Positions 24,447 through 32,985 of a DNA stretch of 64,000 nucleotides are shown here, piece by piece. The notes beneath the pieces are model-generated. The model saw nothing but the letters and a program-made list of their open reading frames with translations, did not search any database and had not been told where the DNA came from. Numbering within the stretch: position 1 is the stretch's first letter; each line of letters starts with the position of its first letter. Origin of the DNA: Gemmatimonadota bacterium (GTDB lineage: Bacteria; Gemmatimonadota; Gemmatimonadetes; Longimicrobiales; Gaopeijiaceae). Position numbers and translations under genes: made by a program. Location of the stretch: NCBI GenBank assembly GCA_040882465.1, contig JBBEBG010000034.1:1-64000 (forward strand), given 5' to 3'.

Positions 24447-26507
24447 ATGTTCAAGAGAGCGCTTTTGACGCGGGGGCTTTGCGGAGCCTCCGGGCTCGCC
24501 GTGGCGGTTCTGACCCTCGCGGTCTGGATTCCGGCCGCAGCGTCCGCCCAGGAACGGGGCACGCCGTACGGGGAGTGGCGCTATCAGAGCGCTGACGCCT
24601 GGGGTACCCGATTTTCCCCGGTGAATCAGATCACCGCCGAGAACTTCGGCCAGCTCGAGCAGGCCTGGCTCTTCCGCGGTGACAACTTCGGGCCGAACAT
24701 CTCGACGCAGTCGCGTTCGACCCCCGTTTACGTCGACGGCCTGCTTTATACGGTGGCGGGATATCGCCGTCAGGTCGTGGCGCTGGATCCCGCGAACGGC
24801 GAAATCGTCTGGACCTTCCGGGAACCCGACACGGAGCGCTTCCACCGCTCGATGCGGGCGAACTACGGGAAGGGCGTCTCGTACGGAGAGCTGAACGGGC
24901 GGGGCGTGATCTATATCACGACTCCGGCCTTCTTCCTGTGGGCGCTGGACGCGAAGACCGGGCGCCCCCTCGAGAACTGGGGGACTCCGGTTCCGCTGGA
25001 GGGGTGGCCGCAGACCGGCGTGGTGGACCTCCTTCCCGATCTGATCGCGGACTGGGGTCCGTGGCAGGATTGGGACGAACCATACGATCCGGACCACGGC
25101 ATTCCCCGTGAGCTCGGGTTCATCACGAGCTCGTCCCCGCCCATCGTCGTCAACGGCGTGGTCGTCGTCGGGAACTCCGCCGAACAGGGGTACAACCAGA
25201 CGCGAATCGAAAACGTCCCCGGGGACATTCTCGCGTACGACGCGGCGACCGGTCGTCACATGTGGAAGTTCAACGTCATCCCCCGCCCCGGCGAATTCGG
25301 GCACGACACCTGGGAGAATGACGCCTGGGCCTGGACCGGCGACGTCTCTTCGTGGGCGCCGATGTCCGCCGACGATGAGCTCGGGATCGTGTATATCCCG
25401 ACGAACCCGCCGACCATCGACTACTTCGGCGGATTCCGTCCGGGGGCGAACCTCTACGGGACGAGCGTGATCGCCCTCGACGTGCAGACGGGTGAACGCG
25501 TGTGGCACTTCCAGACGGTCCACAACGACCAATGGAACTACGACCTCCCCAATGTCCCCATCATCGCGGATCTGAATGTGGACGGGCGGGAGATTCCGGC
25601 GGTGATTCAGACCTCCAAGCAGGGCTTCATTTATACTTTCAATCGGGAAACCGGCGAGCCGGTCTGGCCGATCGAAGAGCGTCCCGTGCAGCAGACGGAG
25701 GTGCCCGGGAACTGGACCTCGCCCACTCAGCCCTACCCCACGAAGCCCGAGCCCTTCGAAGAGGTCACGATGGGTCTCACCCCGGACCGCATCATCGATT
25801 TCACGCCGGAGCTCCGGGCGGAGGCGATGCGGATCCTGGAGGATTATCGAGTCGGTGGACCGTACATGCCGCGCCTGCACGTGGGCCACGACGCGGGCGT
25901 CACGAACAATATCCGCTGCTCAGGGGGTCTGAACATCACGAACCCCGCTGCCTTCGATCCGACGACGAATATTCTGTACGCGTCACACGGGCCGGGGTGC
26001 GGAGGCGGGTTCATCATGCCCGGGATCGACGCGGACGTGCCGGACGATATCATGACGACCGGCACGACGATTTCCGAGTGGGTTGCGGGCCCGGGCGGGG
26101 GCCTCCCGCAGGTCCAGGGTCTTCCGCTCTGGAAGCCGCCGTACAACCGGCTCTCGGCCTATGACATGGACACCGGCGAACGGCTCTGGTGGATTCCGAT
26201 TGGCGAGCCCAATGAAAACATCCGAACCCACCCTGCGCTTCAGGGCGTGGACATCTCGCAGTTCGGGGGCGGAGGGAGCTCGATCCAGATGGTCGTGGGG
26301 GACCTCCTCCTCACCACAGGATTCGGGCCACCCGTGCTCCAGGCGCACAACAAGTTGACGGGTGAGGTCGTCGGCGAGGTGGAGATTCCCGTGGATGGCC
26401 AGTACGGGATGATGAGTTATCTCCACGAGGACGTGCAGTACATCGTGGTTCAGATCGGTGGTGGCGAGTACCCGAGCTCGCTGGTCGCGTTGAGGCTCCC
26501 CAACTAG
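24447..26507 (+). CDS. PQQ-propeller dehydrogenase (quinoprotein)
   Basis: The 686-aa protein has a cleaved signal peptide (about 1-33, ending ASA). It then shows the tryptophan-rich blades of the PQQ eight-bladed propeller: ALDPANGEIVWTFREP, YDAATGRHMWKFNV, ALDVQTGERVWHFQTVHND, TFNRETGEPVWPIEERPV and AYDMDTGERLWWIPIG. WNYDLPNVPIIADL is typical of glucose/quinate-type dehydrogenases. There is no C-terminal cytochrome domain or N-terminal membrane bundle, so it is a soluble periplasmic enzyme passing electrons to a separate carrier. The substrate cannot be named. Confidence 0.85.
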   Translation: MFKRALLTRGLCGASGLAVAVLTLAVWIPAAASAQERGTPYGEWRYQSADAWGTRFSPVNQITAENFGQLEQAWLFRGDNFGPNISTQSRSTPVYVDGLLYTVAGYRRQVVALDPANGEIVWTFREPDTERFHRSMRANYGKGVSYGELNGRGVIYITTPAFFLWALDAKTGRPLENWGTPVPLEGWPQTGVVDLLPDLIADWGPWQDWDEPYDPDHGIPRELGFITSSSPPIVVNGVVVVGNSAEQGYNQTRIENVPGDILAYDAATGRHMWKFNVIPRPGEFGHDTWENDAWAWTGDVSSWAPMSADDELGIVYIPTNPPTIDYFGGFRPGANLYGTSVIALDVQTGERVWHFQTVHNDQWNYDLPNVPIIADLNVDGREIPAVIQTSKQGFIYTFNRETGEPVWPIEERPVQQTEVPGNWTSPTQPYPTKPEPFEEVTMGLTPDRIIDFTPELRAEAMRILEDYRVGGPYMPRLHVGHDAGVTNNIRCSGGLNITNPAAFDPTTNILYASHGPGCGGGFIMPGIDADVPDDIMTTGTTISEWVAGPGGGLPQVQGLPLWKPPYNRLSAYDMDTGERLWWIPIGEPNENIRTHPALQGVDISQFGGGGSSIQMVVGDLLLTTGFGPPVLQAHNKLTGEVVGEVEIPVDGQYGMMSYLHEDVQYIVVQIGGGEYPSSLVALRLPN

Positions 26508-26529
26508 GGCGGGGCTGAAAGAGCGGACT

Positions 26530-27558
26530 TTAAGCTGGAAACCCCGGCGTCCTGGAGGGGCGGCCGTCCTTCGTGACGAGCAGCCCCTCAACGCCGGGGA
26601 GTCGGGCCAGGAAGGCGACTCCCTCTTCGGGCCCGAGAACGAAGGCGGCGGTGGAAAGGGCGTCGGCCTCCATCGCATTCCGCGCGATGACCGTCGCCCC
26701 ACTCGTGTGAATCGGTGACTGTCCGGTCCGCGGGTCGAGAATGTGGTGCAGGGTGCGGTCTCCGGTGAAGGCCTGAACGTAGTCCCCCGAGGTCGCGACA
26801 CCTTCGCCGCGCAGTTGGAAGTCTCCCACCGTTCCAGCGGGATTCCGCGGGTCCTGGATCGCGACCGGCCACCCGTCCTTCTCGGCGCCCTCCCCGCCGG
26901 ACGCGAGGTCGCCGCCCGCCTCCACGACGACGTGGTCGGCACCCCGTTCGACGAGCGTCTGGACGACGCGATCGACGACGTACCCCTTCGCGATCCCGTC
27001 CAGGGTGATGGCCATGCCGGGCGTCTCCAGAGCGATCGCGTCGCCGTCCACCCGGATCCTCCGGTAGTCCACGAGCTCCAGCGCCCGGGAGACCTCACCA
27101 TCGCTCGGGAGGGGCGCCCCTGGGAGCGTCGACCTTTCCTGGTAGAGGCGCAGGAGGGGCGCCACCGTGACATCGAAGGCGCCGCCGCTGAGCTCGGAAA
27201 TCTCATGAGCCCTTTGAAGCACTTCCACGAGCTCCTCCGGCGGCCGCCGGACAACCCCCATTCTGGCCAGAAGGGCGACCGGCGTGTCGGCGCGGTGACG
27301 GCTGAGGATCCCCTCGAGGCGCCCGAGTTCCTCGAATGCCGCCTCGACCATCGTCCGGGCTCCGTCCTCGGAGGTGTGCGTCACCCCGATCGTGACAGGC
27401 GTTCCGAGTCCGAAGCGGGTCGCCTCGACCCGATGCATCCCTGCGCGCCGAAGAATCGCCCGCGTCAGGGTGCCCCCGAACGCGACGGAGAGCCCGGCGA
27501 CGGCCGTGATCCGGAGGGCCTGGCGCCGCGAGATGGAGCTGTGTGCGGACTCGTTCAC
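26530..27558 (-). CDS. apbE: FAD:protein FMN transferase
   Basis: The 342-aa enzyme attaches FMN covalently to Thr or Ser of flavoproteins. The N-terminal SRRQALRITAVAGLSVAFGG looks like a Tat signal. Family motifs are GGAFDVTVAPL, LDGIAKGYVVDRVV, VEAGGDLASGG and HHILDPRTGQSP. Its GTG overlaps the stop of the NosR-like gene, so its target is almost certainly the FMN-binding domain encoded immediately upstream. Confidence 0.93.
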   Translation of the reverse strand: MNESAHSSISRRQALRITAVAGLSVAFGGTLTRAILRRAGMHRVEATRFGLGTPVTIGVTHTSEDGARTMVEAAFEELGRLEGILSRHRADTPVALLARMGVVRRPPEELVEVLQRAHEISELSGGAFDVTVAPLLRLYQERSTLPGAPLPSDGEVSRALELVDYRRIRVDGDAIALETPGMAITLDGIAKGYVVDRVVQTLVERGADHVVVEAGGDLASGGEGAEKDGWPVAIQDPRNPAGTVGDFQLRGEGVATSGDYVQAFTGDRTLHHILDPRTGQSPIHTSGATVIARNAMEADALSTAAFVLGPEEGVAFLARLPGVEGLLVTKDGRPSRTPGFPA

Positions 27559-29777
27559 CGGCTGCCTCCCGACGGCGCGGAGCTCAGCTGCACGAGACGC
27601 GGCCGGATCGCATCCATCTCGTGGCGGCACACTCCGGCGCGCTCGATGAGCTGCGTCTCGCAAACATTGCACCGCACGCATTCCTTGAAGTCGATTTCGT
27701 GGCCGCGAATGGCACCCGTCGGACACTTCTGCTCGCATACCTTACAGAGTTGGCACTGTTCGACCCTCCGAATCCGGAAGGGCGACACGACCGACACGAC
27801 CGCAAGCGCGGCCCCCAGGGGGCAAGCGTAGCGGCAATAGAAGCGGGGAACGATCGCGGAGGCGACGAGGATTCCACCCGCGATGGCCCAAAGGAGCAAA
27901 GAGGGGCTCCAGAAAAAGACGGTCCCGAAGGGTTCGAAATAGTGGAAGAGGTTCAGCGGAATCCCCGCCACCACGGGAAGGACGATGAGTGCCAGAATGC
28001 CGTACTTGAGGTAGAAGGCCCGCTCGTGGAGGGCGCGCGGAAGCTCTCGCTGGAACCGGCGGGGAACGACGCGCTCGAGGAAGTCCTGAAGGGCCCCGAA
28101 CGGGCAGAGGAAGCCACAAAACACCCTTCCGAAAAAGAGGGTGGTGACGACCGTGAAGCTGACGAGAATGAGGAGCGGAAGGTCCGTGAGGTAGACGTCC
28201 GGACCGACTGAGATCCCCGCTAGAATGTGCGAAACGGAGAGGAATCCGCGGTCCACGAAGCCCAGGAAGACGAGTGTCCCCGCGAGGGCCCCCCAACGGA
28301 GTGCTGGACGTTTCGCAACGAAGGCTGCCACGACGACCGCGAGGAGAACGAGGAGGAGAGAAACGCGGGTCCAGGAGGTCTGCGCGAGGGTTCGCTCGAA
28401 GCCGGACTCTTCCACGACCTCGTCGTCGAAGAGAAGCGCGGCAATCTCGTCATCCGTGAACTGGAGCGCGTTGGACCCCGTCGAGGTTGCGGGGGGCGGA
28501 GCCACCGCCAATTCACCTGTTGACCCGGACTGTCCTGCCTCCGCCGTGGCGGGGGAAGCTTCGGGCTCCGTGGCCTCGGCGGTGGACGCAGAGACGACTG
28601 CGGCCTCGCGCGGGGGGAAAGCGGCCGGTGCGTCGGCGGGGCCGGCGGGCGCGGAGGCGACGGCCGCAGGCGAATCGTACGCCTGGTACTCTGCCGTGAA
28701 GGGGCCCGAGGTCTCGTTCGGGGTCAGGACGATGGTGAAGGGCCGGCGGACGTCGAGGGCGCGGTCCACGAGGAGGAGGCCGGCGCGCCGAAACTCCCCC
28801 TGTGCTCTTCCGTCGGGGAGAATTCCCGCCGTCGCGAAGTCGGAGTTCGCCACCCGAATCGTGTCGGTGCCCTGGACGAAGGAGAGCCTCTCGAAGCGGA
28901 ACAACGCCACATCGGATCCGTTCAGCCCCAAGAACATGAGATGAGTGGAATCCGCTCGTGCCCCCGCCCGCTCGAGCGTCCCACTGAACCGGGTGGGGCC
29001 GAGGAGGAGTTCGGCCATCTCGAGGTCGCGAAGGTAGGCGAGGGAGATCGAGGGGGGATTAGTCCCCTGCCCTTCCGCCACGATCTGGCGTGCCAGCCCC
29101 AGATTCTCGATCTCGGGCCAGGTCAGCCTTTCGAGCGCTTCGACCGAAATGGTCCCCATCCGCGGAATCGTGGCGTCGGCGGCCAGCGCGGGTCGGGCGA
29201 GGTAGGCGACCGCAACGCGCCGGGCCGCATTGCGGATTCCCTGAGTCATCGCGGAGACGGTGATCGAGGCGCCCGTGATGTTCTGGACGTCCTGCCGGAT
29301 CCGGAAGGGATCGGTGATGGACTTCCCGGCGAACTGCCCCAGGATTCCAGGCCGAGAGAGGAAGTCGCCGCGGCTGCTCCGCAGCGATTCCCTGTACTCG
29401 ATGACGCTCGCTCCCGTCAGGACCCCCTCCAGACTCATCCCCACGAGGACCCGGATGGGAGCGGTGTACCCGAAGCTCTCCGGGGGCACGTCCGAGGTCA
29501 GGAAGGCATAACCCACGAGCGTTTCGGTCCCCGTCGCTTCGTCCACCCGAAAGGCCTGAAAAACCGGGGGATTACCTCCCTTCTCGGCAAAGCGGTCGGC
29601 ACCGGGGAATACCGCGCTGAGCTGACCCTCGGTGATCAGGGAGATGGCCTGCCCGGCACCGCTCCCCGGGAGGAAAAGCAGTGCGAGCGCGGCGGCGATC
29701 GACCCGAGACCGTAACGTGCGGAGGAGGAGTTTCCGCGGATCCTCAGAGGCGCAATGGTTGGCTCTGTACTTCGCAT
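27555..29777 (-). CDS. NosR/NirI-like FMN-binding membrane polyferredoxin
   Basis: The 740-aa protein has a signal-like N-terminus, a periplasmic FMN-binding domain with the flavinylation motif ITGASITVSA (about 185), a linker rich in Ala/Glu/Pro, then about five to six membrane helices. The cluster motifs are CGFLCPFGALQDF, CRYACPLGA, CQLCKVCEQKCP and CVRCNVC. This is NosR architecture, which feeds electrons to nitrous oxide reductase. No nosZ or other nos gene is in the window. ATG at 29777 with GGAGG is preferred to a TTG at 29801. Confidence 0.85.
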   Translation of the reverse strand: MRSTEPTIAPLRIRGNSSSARYGLGSIAAALALLFLPGSGAGQAISLITEGQLSAVFPGADRFAEKGGNPPVFQAFRVDEATGTETLVGYAFLTSDVPPESFGYTAPIRVLVGMSLEGVLTGASVIEYRESLRSSRGDFLSRPGILGQFAGKSITDPFRIRQDVQNITGASITVSAMTQGIRNAARRVAVAYLARPALAADATIPRMGTISVEALERLTWPEIENLGLARQIVAEGQGTNPPSISLAYLRDLEMAELLLGPTRFSGTLERAGARADSTHLMFLGLNGSDVALFRFERLSFVQGTDTIRVANSDFATAGILPDGRAQGEFRRAGLLLVDRALDVRRPFTIVLTPNETSGPFTAEYQAYDSPAAVASAPAGPADAPAAFPPREAAVVSASTAEATEPEASPATAEAGQSGSTGELAVAPPPATSTGSNALQFTDDEIAALLFDDEVVEESGFERTLAQTSWTRVSLLLVLLAVVVAAFVAKRPALRWGALAGTLVFLGFVDRGFLSVSHILAGISVGPDVYLTDLPLLILVSFTVVTTLFFGRVFCGFLCPFGALQDFLERVVPRRFQRELPRALHERAFYLKYGILALIVLPVVAGIPLNLFHYFEPFGTVFFWSPSLLLWAIAGGILVASAIVPRFYCRYACPLGAALAVVSVVSPFRIRRVEQCQLCKVCEQKCPTGAIRGHEIDFKECVRCNVCETQLIERAGVCRHEMDAIRPRLVQLSSAPSGGSR

Positions 29778-29803
29778 CGGCCTCCAGCGTGTCAGAGACA
29801 AAG

Positions 29804-29838
29804 TAGAAGCCCCCCGGGGGAGACCCGGGAGGCTTCTA
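29804..29838 (-). terminator. Ancestral terminator of tRNA-Gly
   Basis: Arms 29804-29818 and 29824-29838 pair over 15 bases with one mismatch. It lies just beyond the tRNA 3' fragment at 29845-29894, in the orientation in which the tRNA would be read. It therefore probably ended tRNA-Gly transcription before element B inserted, and now shields the nosR-like gene from element transcripts. Confidence 0.6.
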
Positions 29839-29844
29839 AATCTC

Positions 29845-29894
29845 GTCCAGAGCGGGCGACCGGGTTCGAACCGGCGACCCTCAGCTTGGGAAGC
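29845..29894 (-). repeat. attL: 50-bp copy of the tRNA-Gly 3' half
   Basis: Identical to 46350-46399. It runs from 6 bases beyond the tRNA 3' end through the T arm into the anticodon stem, then diverges. It is not a functional tRNA gene because the 5' half is absent. Confidence 0.92.
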
Positions 29895-29977
29895 ACTTCC
29901 CTGGCGTCAGTCAGCGTCATAGCGGCCCGGAATCTGGCCATTTCCGGGTTTTCGCGCCAGCCCGCGTCAGGGGGGTT

Positions 29978-30000
29978 TGTTACCGGATCTGTTACCCGAT
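29978..30000 (+). promoter_or_regulatory. Left pair of putative integrase arm sites
   Basis: TGTTACCGGAT (29978-29988) and TGTTACCCGAT (29990-30000) are tandem 11-mers one base apart. The same pair, in swapped order, occurs at 46261-46283 near the other end. Position 84-105 bases inside the core repeat fits arm-type integrase or excisionase sites. They also sit at the 3' end of the HEPN-like gene region. Confidence 0.5.
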
Positions 30001-30006
30001 TAGGGC

Positions 30007-30918
30007 TCAATCCACGGCGCTCCCGAGACGGTCTAGGCGAAGGCACGCCCTGACGGAAAACTCGACGCAGAAGCTCGCCTCCGGCAAGGTAGGATCCAGC
30101 TTCGTCCAATTGGTCCAGGTCCCCCGCGCTTCGCCGCTCATCATGATACTCATGGCGGGGGTGAGAGCGCGAAACCGTCTCCAGTCGGGATCGCTGACGT
30201 TGAGATCCGACACGACGTAGGCGATTCCGGCCTGAAGCTTCTCGAGCTGATCTAGCACTTTTCGCGAGAAGTCTTCCAGGGGAGAAGGGCGACTGTCTTC
30301 CCACGGGACTCGCAGTTCGAGATGGGAAAGGGACGGCCAGAATGCGCCGCCGAACTCACGCACTACCGCTTCCTTCGACTTCATCGCATGTGCCAACGCG
30401 GCCGAGGCTTGGGTGCACGCGCCCCGTGCATCTTGTTCACCAAGGAGCTCCTCAGCCTTGCGGAGGCACCCGCGAGCGGCCTCGCACGCGACGAGGTCGA
30501 CCATACTGATGGCCGATAACTCAACCGAGAAGATCTTGGGGCAGTTCTCCTCCAGGAATGCAGTCGCGATGAACCTGAATTCGTCGAGATGGCGCTTGCT
30601 GGGCCACGTGCCGTCGTGCTTCAGCGATACCCGCGCCTTGTTCAGTCGCGCGAGTGAGCGACGATGCGATAACTCTATTCCAGTCTTCTTTTCAAACTCG
30701 CCCAGGTACTCGAGGAACTTCAAGTCACGTCCGCCCGCGTCGGCCCGTTCGCAGGCGAGCGCGAGGAATAGCTCAAGCGCATCGTGCAGCCCAAGGAGCC
30801 CTGAATAGCATAAGGGCTCGGGCTCGCGGCATTGTTGCTCCGCGATCGTAAGAATGTATCGCGCAAATCCGAGTCGCTCTCGGGTGTGTTGAGCGAGCTC
30901 GGTGTTGCCCGCACTCAC
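30007..30918 (-). CDS. HEPN-like protein, cargo gene
   Basis: The 303-aa product has an N-terminal helical domain (about 10-120: CYSGLLGLHDALELFLALA, then LNKARVSLKHDGTW). The string RVSLKH is an R-x4-H motif of the kind that forms the RNase site of HEPN domains. The C-terminal half is unrecognised. The start overlaps the stop of the 92-aa gene. In region A the same slot holds a DUF2971-like gene. An abortive-infection role is plausible but unproved. Confidence 0.55.
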   Translation of the reverse strand: MSAGNTELAQHTRERLGFARYILTIAEQQCREPEPLCYSGLLGLHDALELFLALACERADAGGRDLKFLEYLGEFEKKTGIELSHRRSLARLNKARVSLKHDGTWPSKRHLDEFRFIATAFLEENCPKIFSVELSAISMVDLVACEAARGCLRKAEELLGEQDARGACTQASAALAHAMKSKEAVVREFGGAFWPSLSHLELRVPWEDSRPSPLEDFSRKVLDQLEKLQAGIAYVVSDLNVSDPDWRRFRALTPAMSIMMSGEARGTWTNWTKLDPTLPEASFCVEFSVRACLRLDRLGSAVD

Positions 30919-31193
30919 TTCCCCTCCCTCCTCGGCGCCGCGGTGACCTCCCCCAGCGCCTCCTCAAGCCTCCAGTACCGCCCGAAGTCCATGCTCCCCC
31001 CGGGCCGCGTCTCAGCAACGAGGAACGCTCCGTCCTCCTCCATCCTGAGCGCCCACGTTCCCCGGTCCGTCACGTCGCTCAGGAGCCAGGAGCCGCACAC
31101 CGGGGCAATGCGGATTCCGGCCGCGGCGGAGCTTTTGAAGGTTCGGGGAGTTGCTTCACCGGATCGGGCCCGAAGCGGTTCGTGGAAATTCAC
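30915..31193 (-). CDS. 92-aa conserved protein coupled to cargo
   Basis: GTG start overlaps the lipoprotein stop and the gene's own stop overlaps the start of the cargo gene, so it is translationally coupled on both sides. The protein begins MNFHEPLRARSGEAT and contains SWLLSDVTDRGTWALRMEED and FGRYWRLEEALGEV. The homologue at 9418-9696 has a stop at the tryptophan in SWLLSD. No family is recognised; size and position would fit a regulator or immunity factor. Confidence 0.65.
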   Translation of the reverse strand: MNFHEPLRARSGEATPRTFKSSAAAGIRIAPVCGSWLLSDVTDRGTWALRMEEDGAFLVAETRPGGSMDFGRYWRLEEALGEVTAAPRREGK

Positions 31194-32350
31194 CGACCGG
31201 AATACCTGCTGAAGTCGAAGCCTCCCACCCGGAACTCGAATATTGGCGAACCCTCCTGGTAAGCCTCCGCCTGCACGAGCACGACATCGGCTTCCCTCAA
31301 TCGCGACATAAATCCGTCATAGTTCCGCATGAATAGCGACTCCGATGAGTTGTCAGAGGGACCGACCGCCTCCCAGGCCTGGACCGCACTTTCGTCGAAC
31401 CGAATCCGCACGCGGCAACCACTGTAAGACGTGCAAAGGAGCTGTCCTCGCTCAATCCGAAGAATTATGTCTCGGCCGAAGGTTGGGTGGTCACGCAAAG
31501 TAAGCGTGCCCCGCTGCTCGCCTTGGTACGGAAACGCGAAATTGACAGTGTTCTCGGAGCTAATGGTCGCCGTGCGTGTCTCCCGGGATGTCATGGGGTC
31601 TTGAGACACCGAGTACGACCATTTGGCAGCCAATCTTTCGAACTCGCGCGCCTCTTCCTCTGCCTGGGCCGCGGCGGCCTCCCTCGCCCTTAGGTCGGCG
31701 ATCACGGCAGACGCGGAATCACCCAATGGCGTCTCCGAAAAACGGGCGATCAATTCCTCGGCAATTGCCACGGCGCGCCGCTCACGCCCGGGGATTTCTT
31801 GACTCTCGCGAAGGAGAGCAAACAGATCTTCCGCGCTTGTTTCCGTGGATTCAACCTGCTCCTCCCCGCTCTCAGAATCCTCGGGCGGGACGCACCCGCC
31901 CAGAAGGACAAGCCCGACGACGGTCAGTATTGCGCGCATCGGCGGCTCCTTCCATTCCAGCCCCAGGGGACGTGAATCGTTTCGTCTTCGAGACTACGAG
32001 CGAACCCGTTGCTTCGCCATGCTTACCCGGCCTTGTAGACGGAATCGGTGCGATGAACATTCGGGGCATTCCGTACACATCCCGAAAGTCCATTGCGCCG
32101 CTGTGCCAGCCCTCACAACATGGAAGGACTCCTCCGGCCGTGCCTGGAGCCTCCATCTCGATGCCTCGGAACGCTTCGAGCCCGGGGCGCTCCTAATTGT
32201 TCACCTGTGACTCTAAAGACGGCATGGGAAGCTCGAAGGTCCTCGTGCGAGGCGTTCCCCACGTCCACGCTATCCCCGAGCGCACGGACGGTTTCTGCCT
32301 CCAGGCGGCCAGGGCGGACGGATTCGTCTGGGGGGATAGGGACGGTACGC
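31180..32350 (-). repeat. Inverted repeat copy 2 (shared with 6930-8105)
   Basis: The reverse complement of this segment matches region A across the lipoprotein gene, the intergenic region and the small divergent gene. Here the lipoprotein and 92-aa genes are intact and adjacent, while the divergent gene is truncated. In region A the opposite is partly true. Confidence 0.8.
31190..31939 (-). CDS. Lipoprotein with conserved satellite-type C-terminal domain (paralogue)
   Basis: The 249-aa product differs from the 7342-8091 protein at only about 20 positions by eye, with the same lipobox (LLGGC) and the same C-terminal domain (KWSYSVSQDPMTSRETRTA, RIERGQLLCTSYSGC). It is the first gene of a three-gene overlapping operon: lipoprotein, 92-aa protein, HEPN-like protein. 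Its close conservation between two elements suggests selection on the lipoprotein, perhaps at the cell surface. Confidence 0.82.
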   Translation of the reverse strand: MRAILTVVGLVLLGGCVPPEDSESGEEQVESTETSAEDLFALLRESQEIPGRERRAVAIAEELIARFSETPLGDSASAVIADLRAREAAAAQAEEEAREFERLAAKWSYSVSQDPMTSRETRTATISSENTVNFAFPYQGEQRGTLTLRDHPTFGRDIILRIERGQLLCTSYSGCRVRIRFDESAVQAWEAVGPSDNSSESLFMRNYDGFMSRLREADVVLVQAEAYQEGSPIFEFRVGGFDFSRYSGR

Positions 32351-32352
32351 CG
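32223..32352 (+). pseudogene. Truncated copy of the small divergent gene
   Basis: From an ATG the frame reads MGSSKVLVRGVPHVHAIPER and continues to DRDGTP, then TGA where region A has TGG (Trp) in DGTPWHLSAK. Further downstream the frame is lost. This copy keeps the N-terminus and lacks the C-terminus; the region A copy is the reverse. Confidence 0.55.
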
Positions 32353-32573
32353 TGACAGTTGCCTGCGGCTTCAGAGGCGGGCTGAACTGCGAGGTCTGCC
32401 ACCGGGACACACCTTCCGGGCTCTCGAGAAGCTGACCAACCGTGAGGCTCCCAGGGATGGCGGTTCGGAAGCGTATTTCGCATTGTCGGGCGCTCCCAGA
32501 AAGGATTCCGGGAACTTTTCCACAGTCGCCAAGCGCACCGAAGACCGCGAAAAAGAAATAGCTTGCGAACCGA
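32353..32573. other. Degenerate non-coding stretch
   Basis: The first 80 bases are the decayed 3' part of the small divergent gene. After that no ORF with a plausible start or composition is seen on either strand up to the structured region at 32574. Confidence 0.45.
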
Positions 32574-32653
32574 GGGGGGCTGGCCGATATTGCAGATGCC
32601 CTGCAACGCTAAGCCCCCCCCAACCAGAAGTCCGGCCGGAGGGGGCTTTTTTT
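32574..32653 (+). promoter_or_regulatory. Terminator with a competing upstream pairing (attenuator-like)
   Basis: AAGCCCCCCCC (32611-32621) can pair with GGGGGCTTTTTTT (32641-32653) to form an intrinsic terminator with a strong T-run on the plus strand. The same C-run can instead pair with GGGGGGCT at 32574-32581. The two structures exclude each other, as in transcription attenuators. No leader peptide is obvious. The nearest downstream gene is the DAP-decarboxylase-like gene starting at 32986. Confidence 0.5.
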
Positions 32654-32985
32654 GTTGCGGGGCGCGCGACCTGTGGGTGGTCGGTTTGTATCGGGGCGCT
32701 AACCCCGATCGGCCACTTCCACAACGAAGCTCGCGACGAACCCTCATGAGCGGAGGAGCCTAGATGGCTCCGAGAACGCCTTTCGAGTCTCGCGGGGCCC
32801 GGGGGCCCCCGCCCCTCCTTTCTATTTCCAAGTAAACACTAAACACCTGTTTGCAACCGTCAAGTGTTTTCTGGGGGAACTCGATTTGAGATGAATGACC
32901 GCACGATCGAACAAAGCAAGTACCGCGCCGTTCCGTCGGTCAAGGGCCCAACATAAACCCCCGTCTTTGCGGAGGCAATAATCTC
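32654..32985 (+). other. Leader region upstream of the decarboxylase gene
   Basis: No gene is seen. A small hairpin (ATCGGGG and CCCCGAT, about 32690-32710) and a GC-rich palindromic run near 32796-32820, followed by CCTTTCTATT, may be terminator-like. From 32825 to 32880 the sequence becomes AT-rich with AAACACT and AGTGTTT in inverted orientation, a likely promoter/operator zone. GGAGG sits 10 bases before the GTG at 32986. Confidence 0.35.

Noticed and set aside
29845-29894. A second tRNA-Gly gene
   Set aside because: Only the 3' half is present; it is the attachment-site copy.
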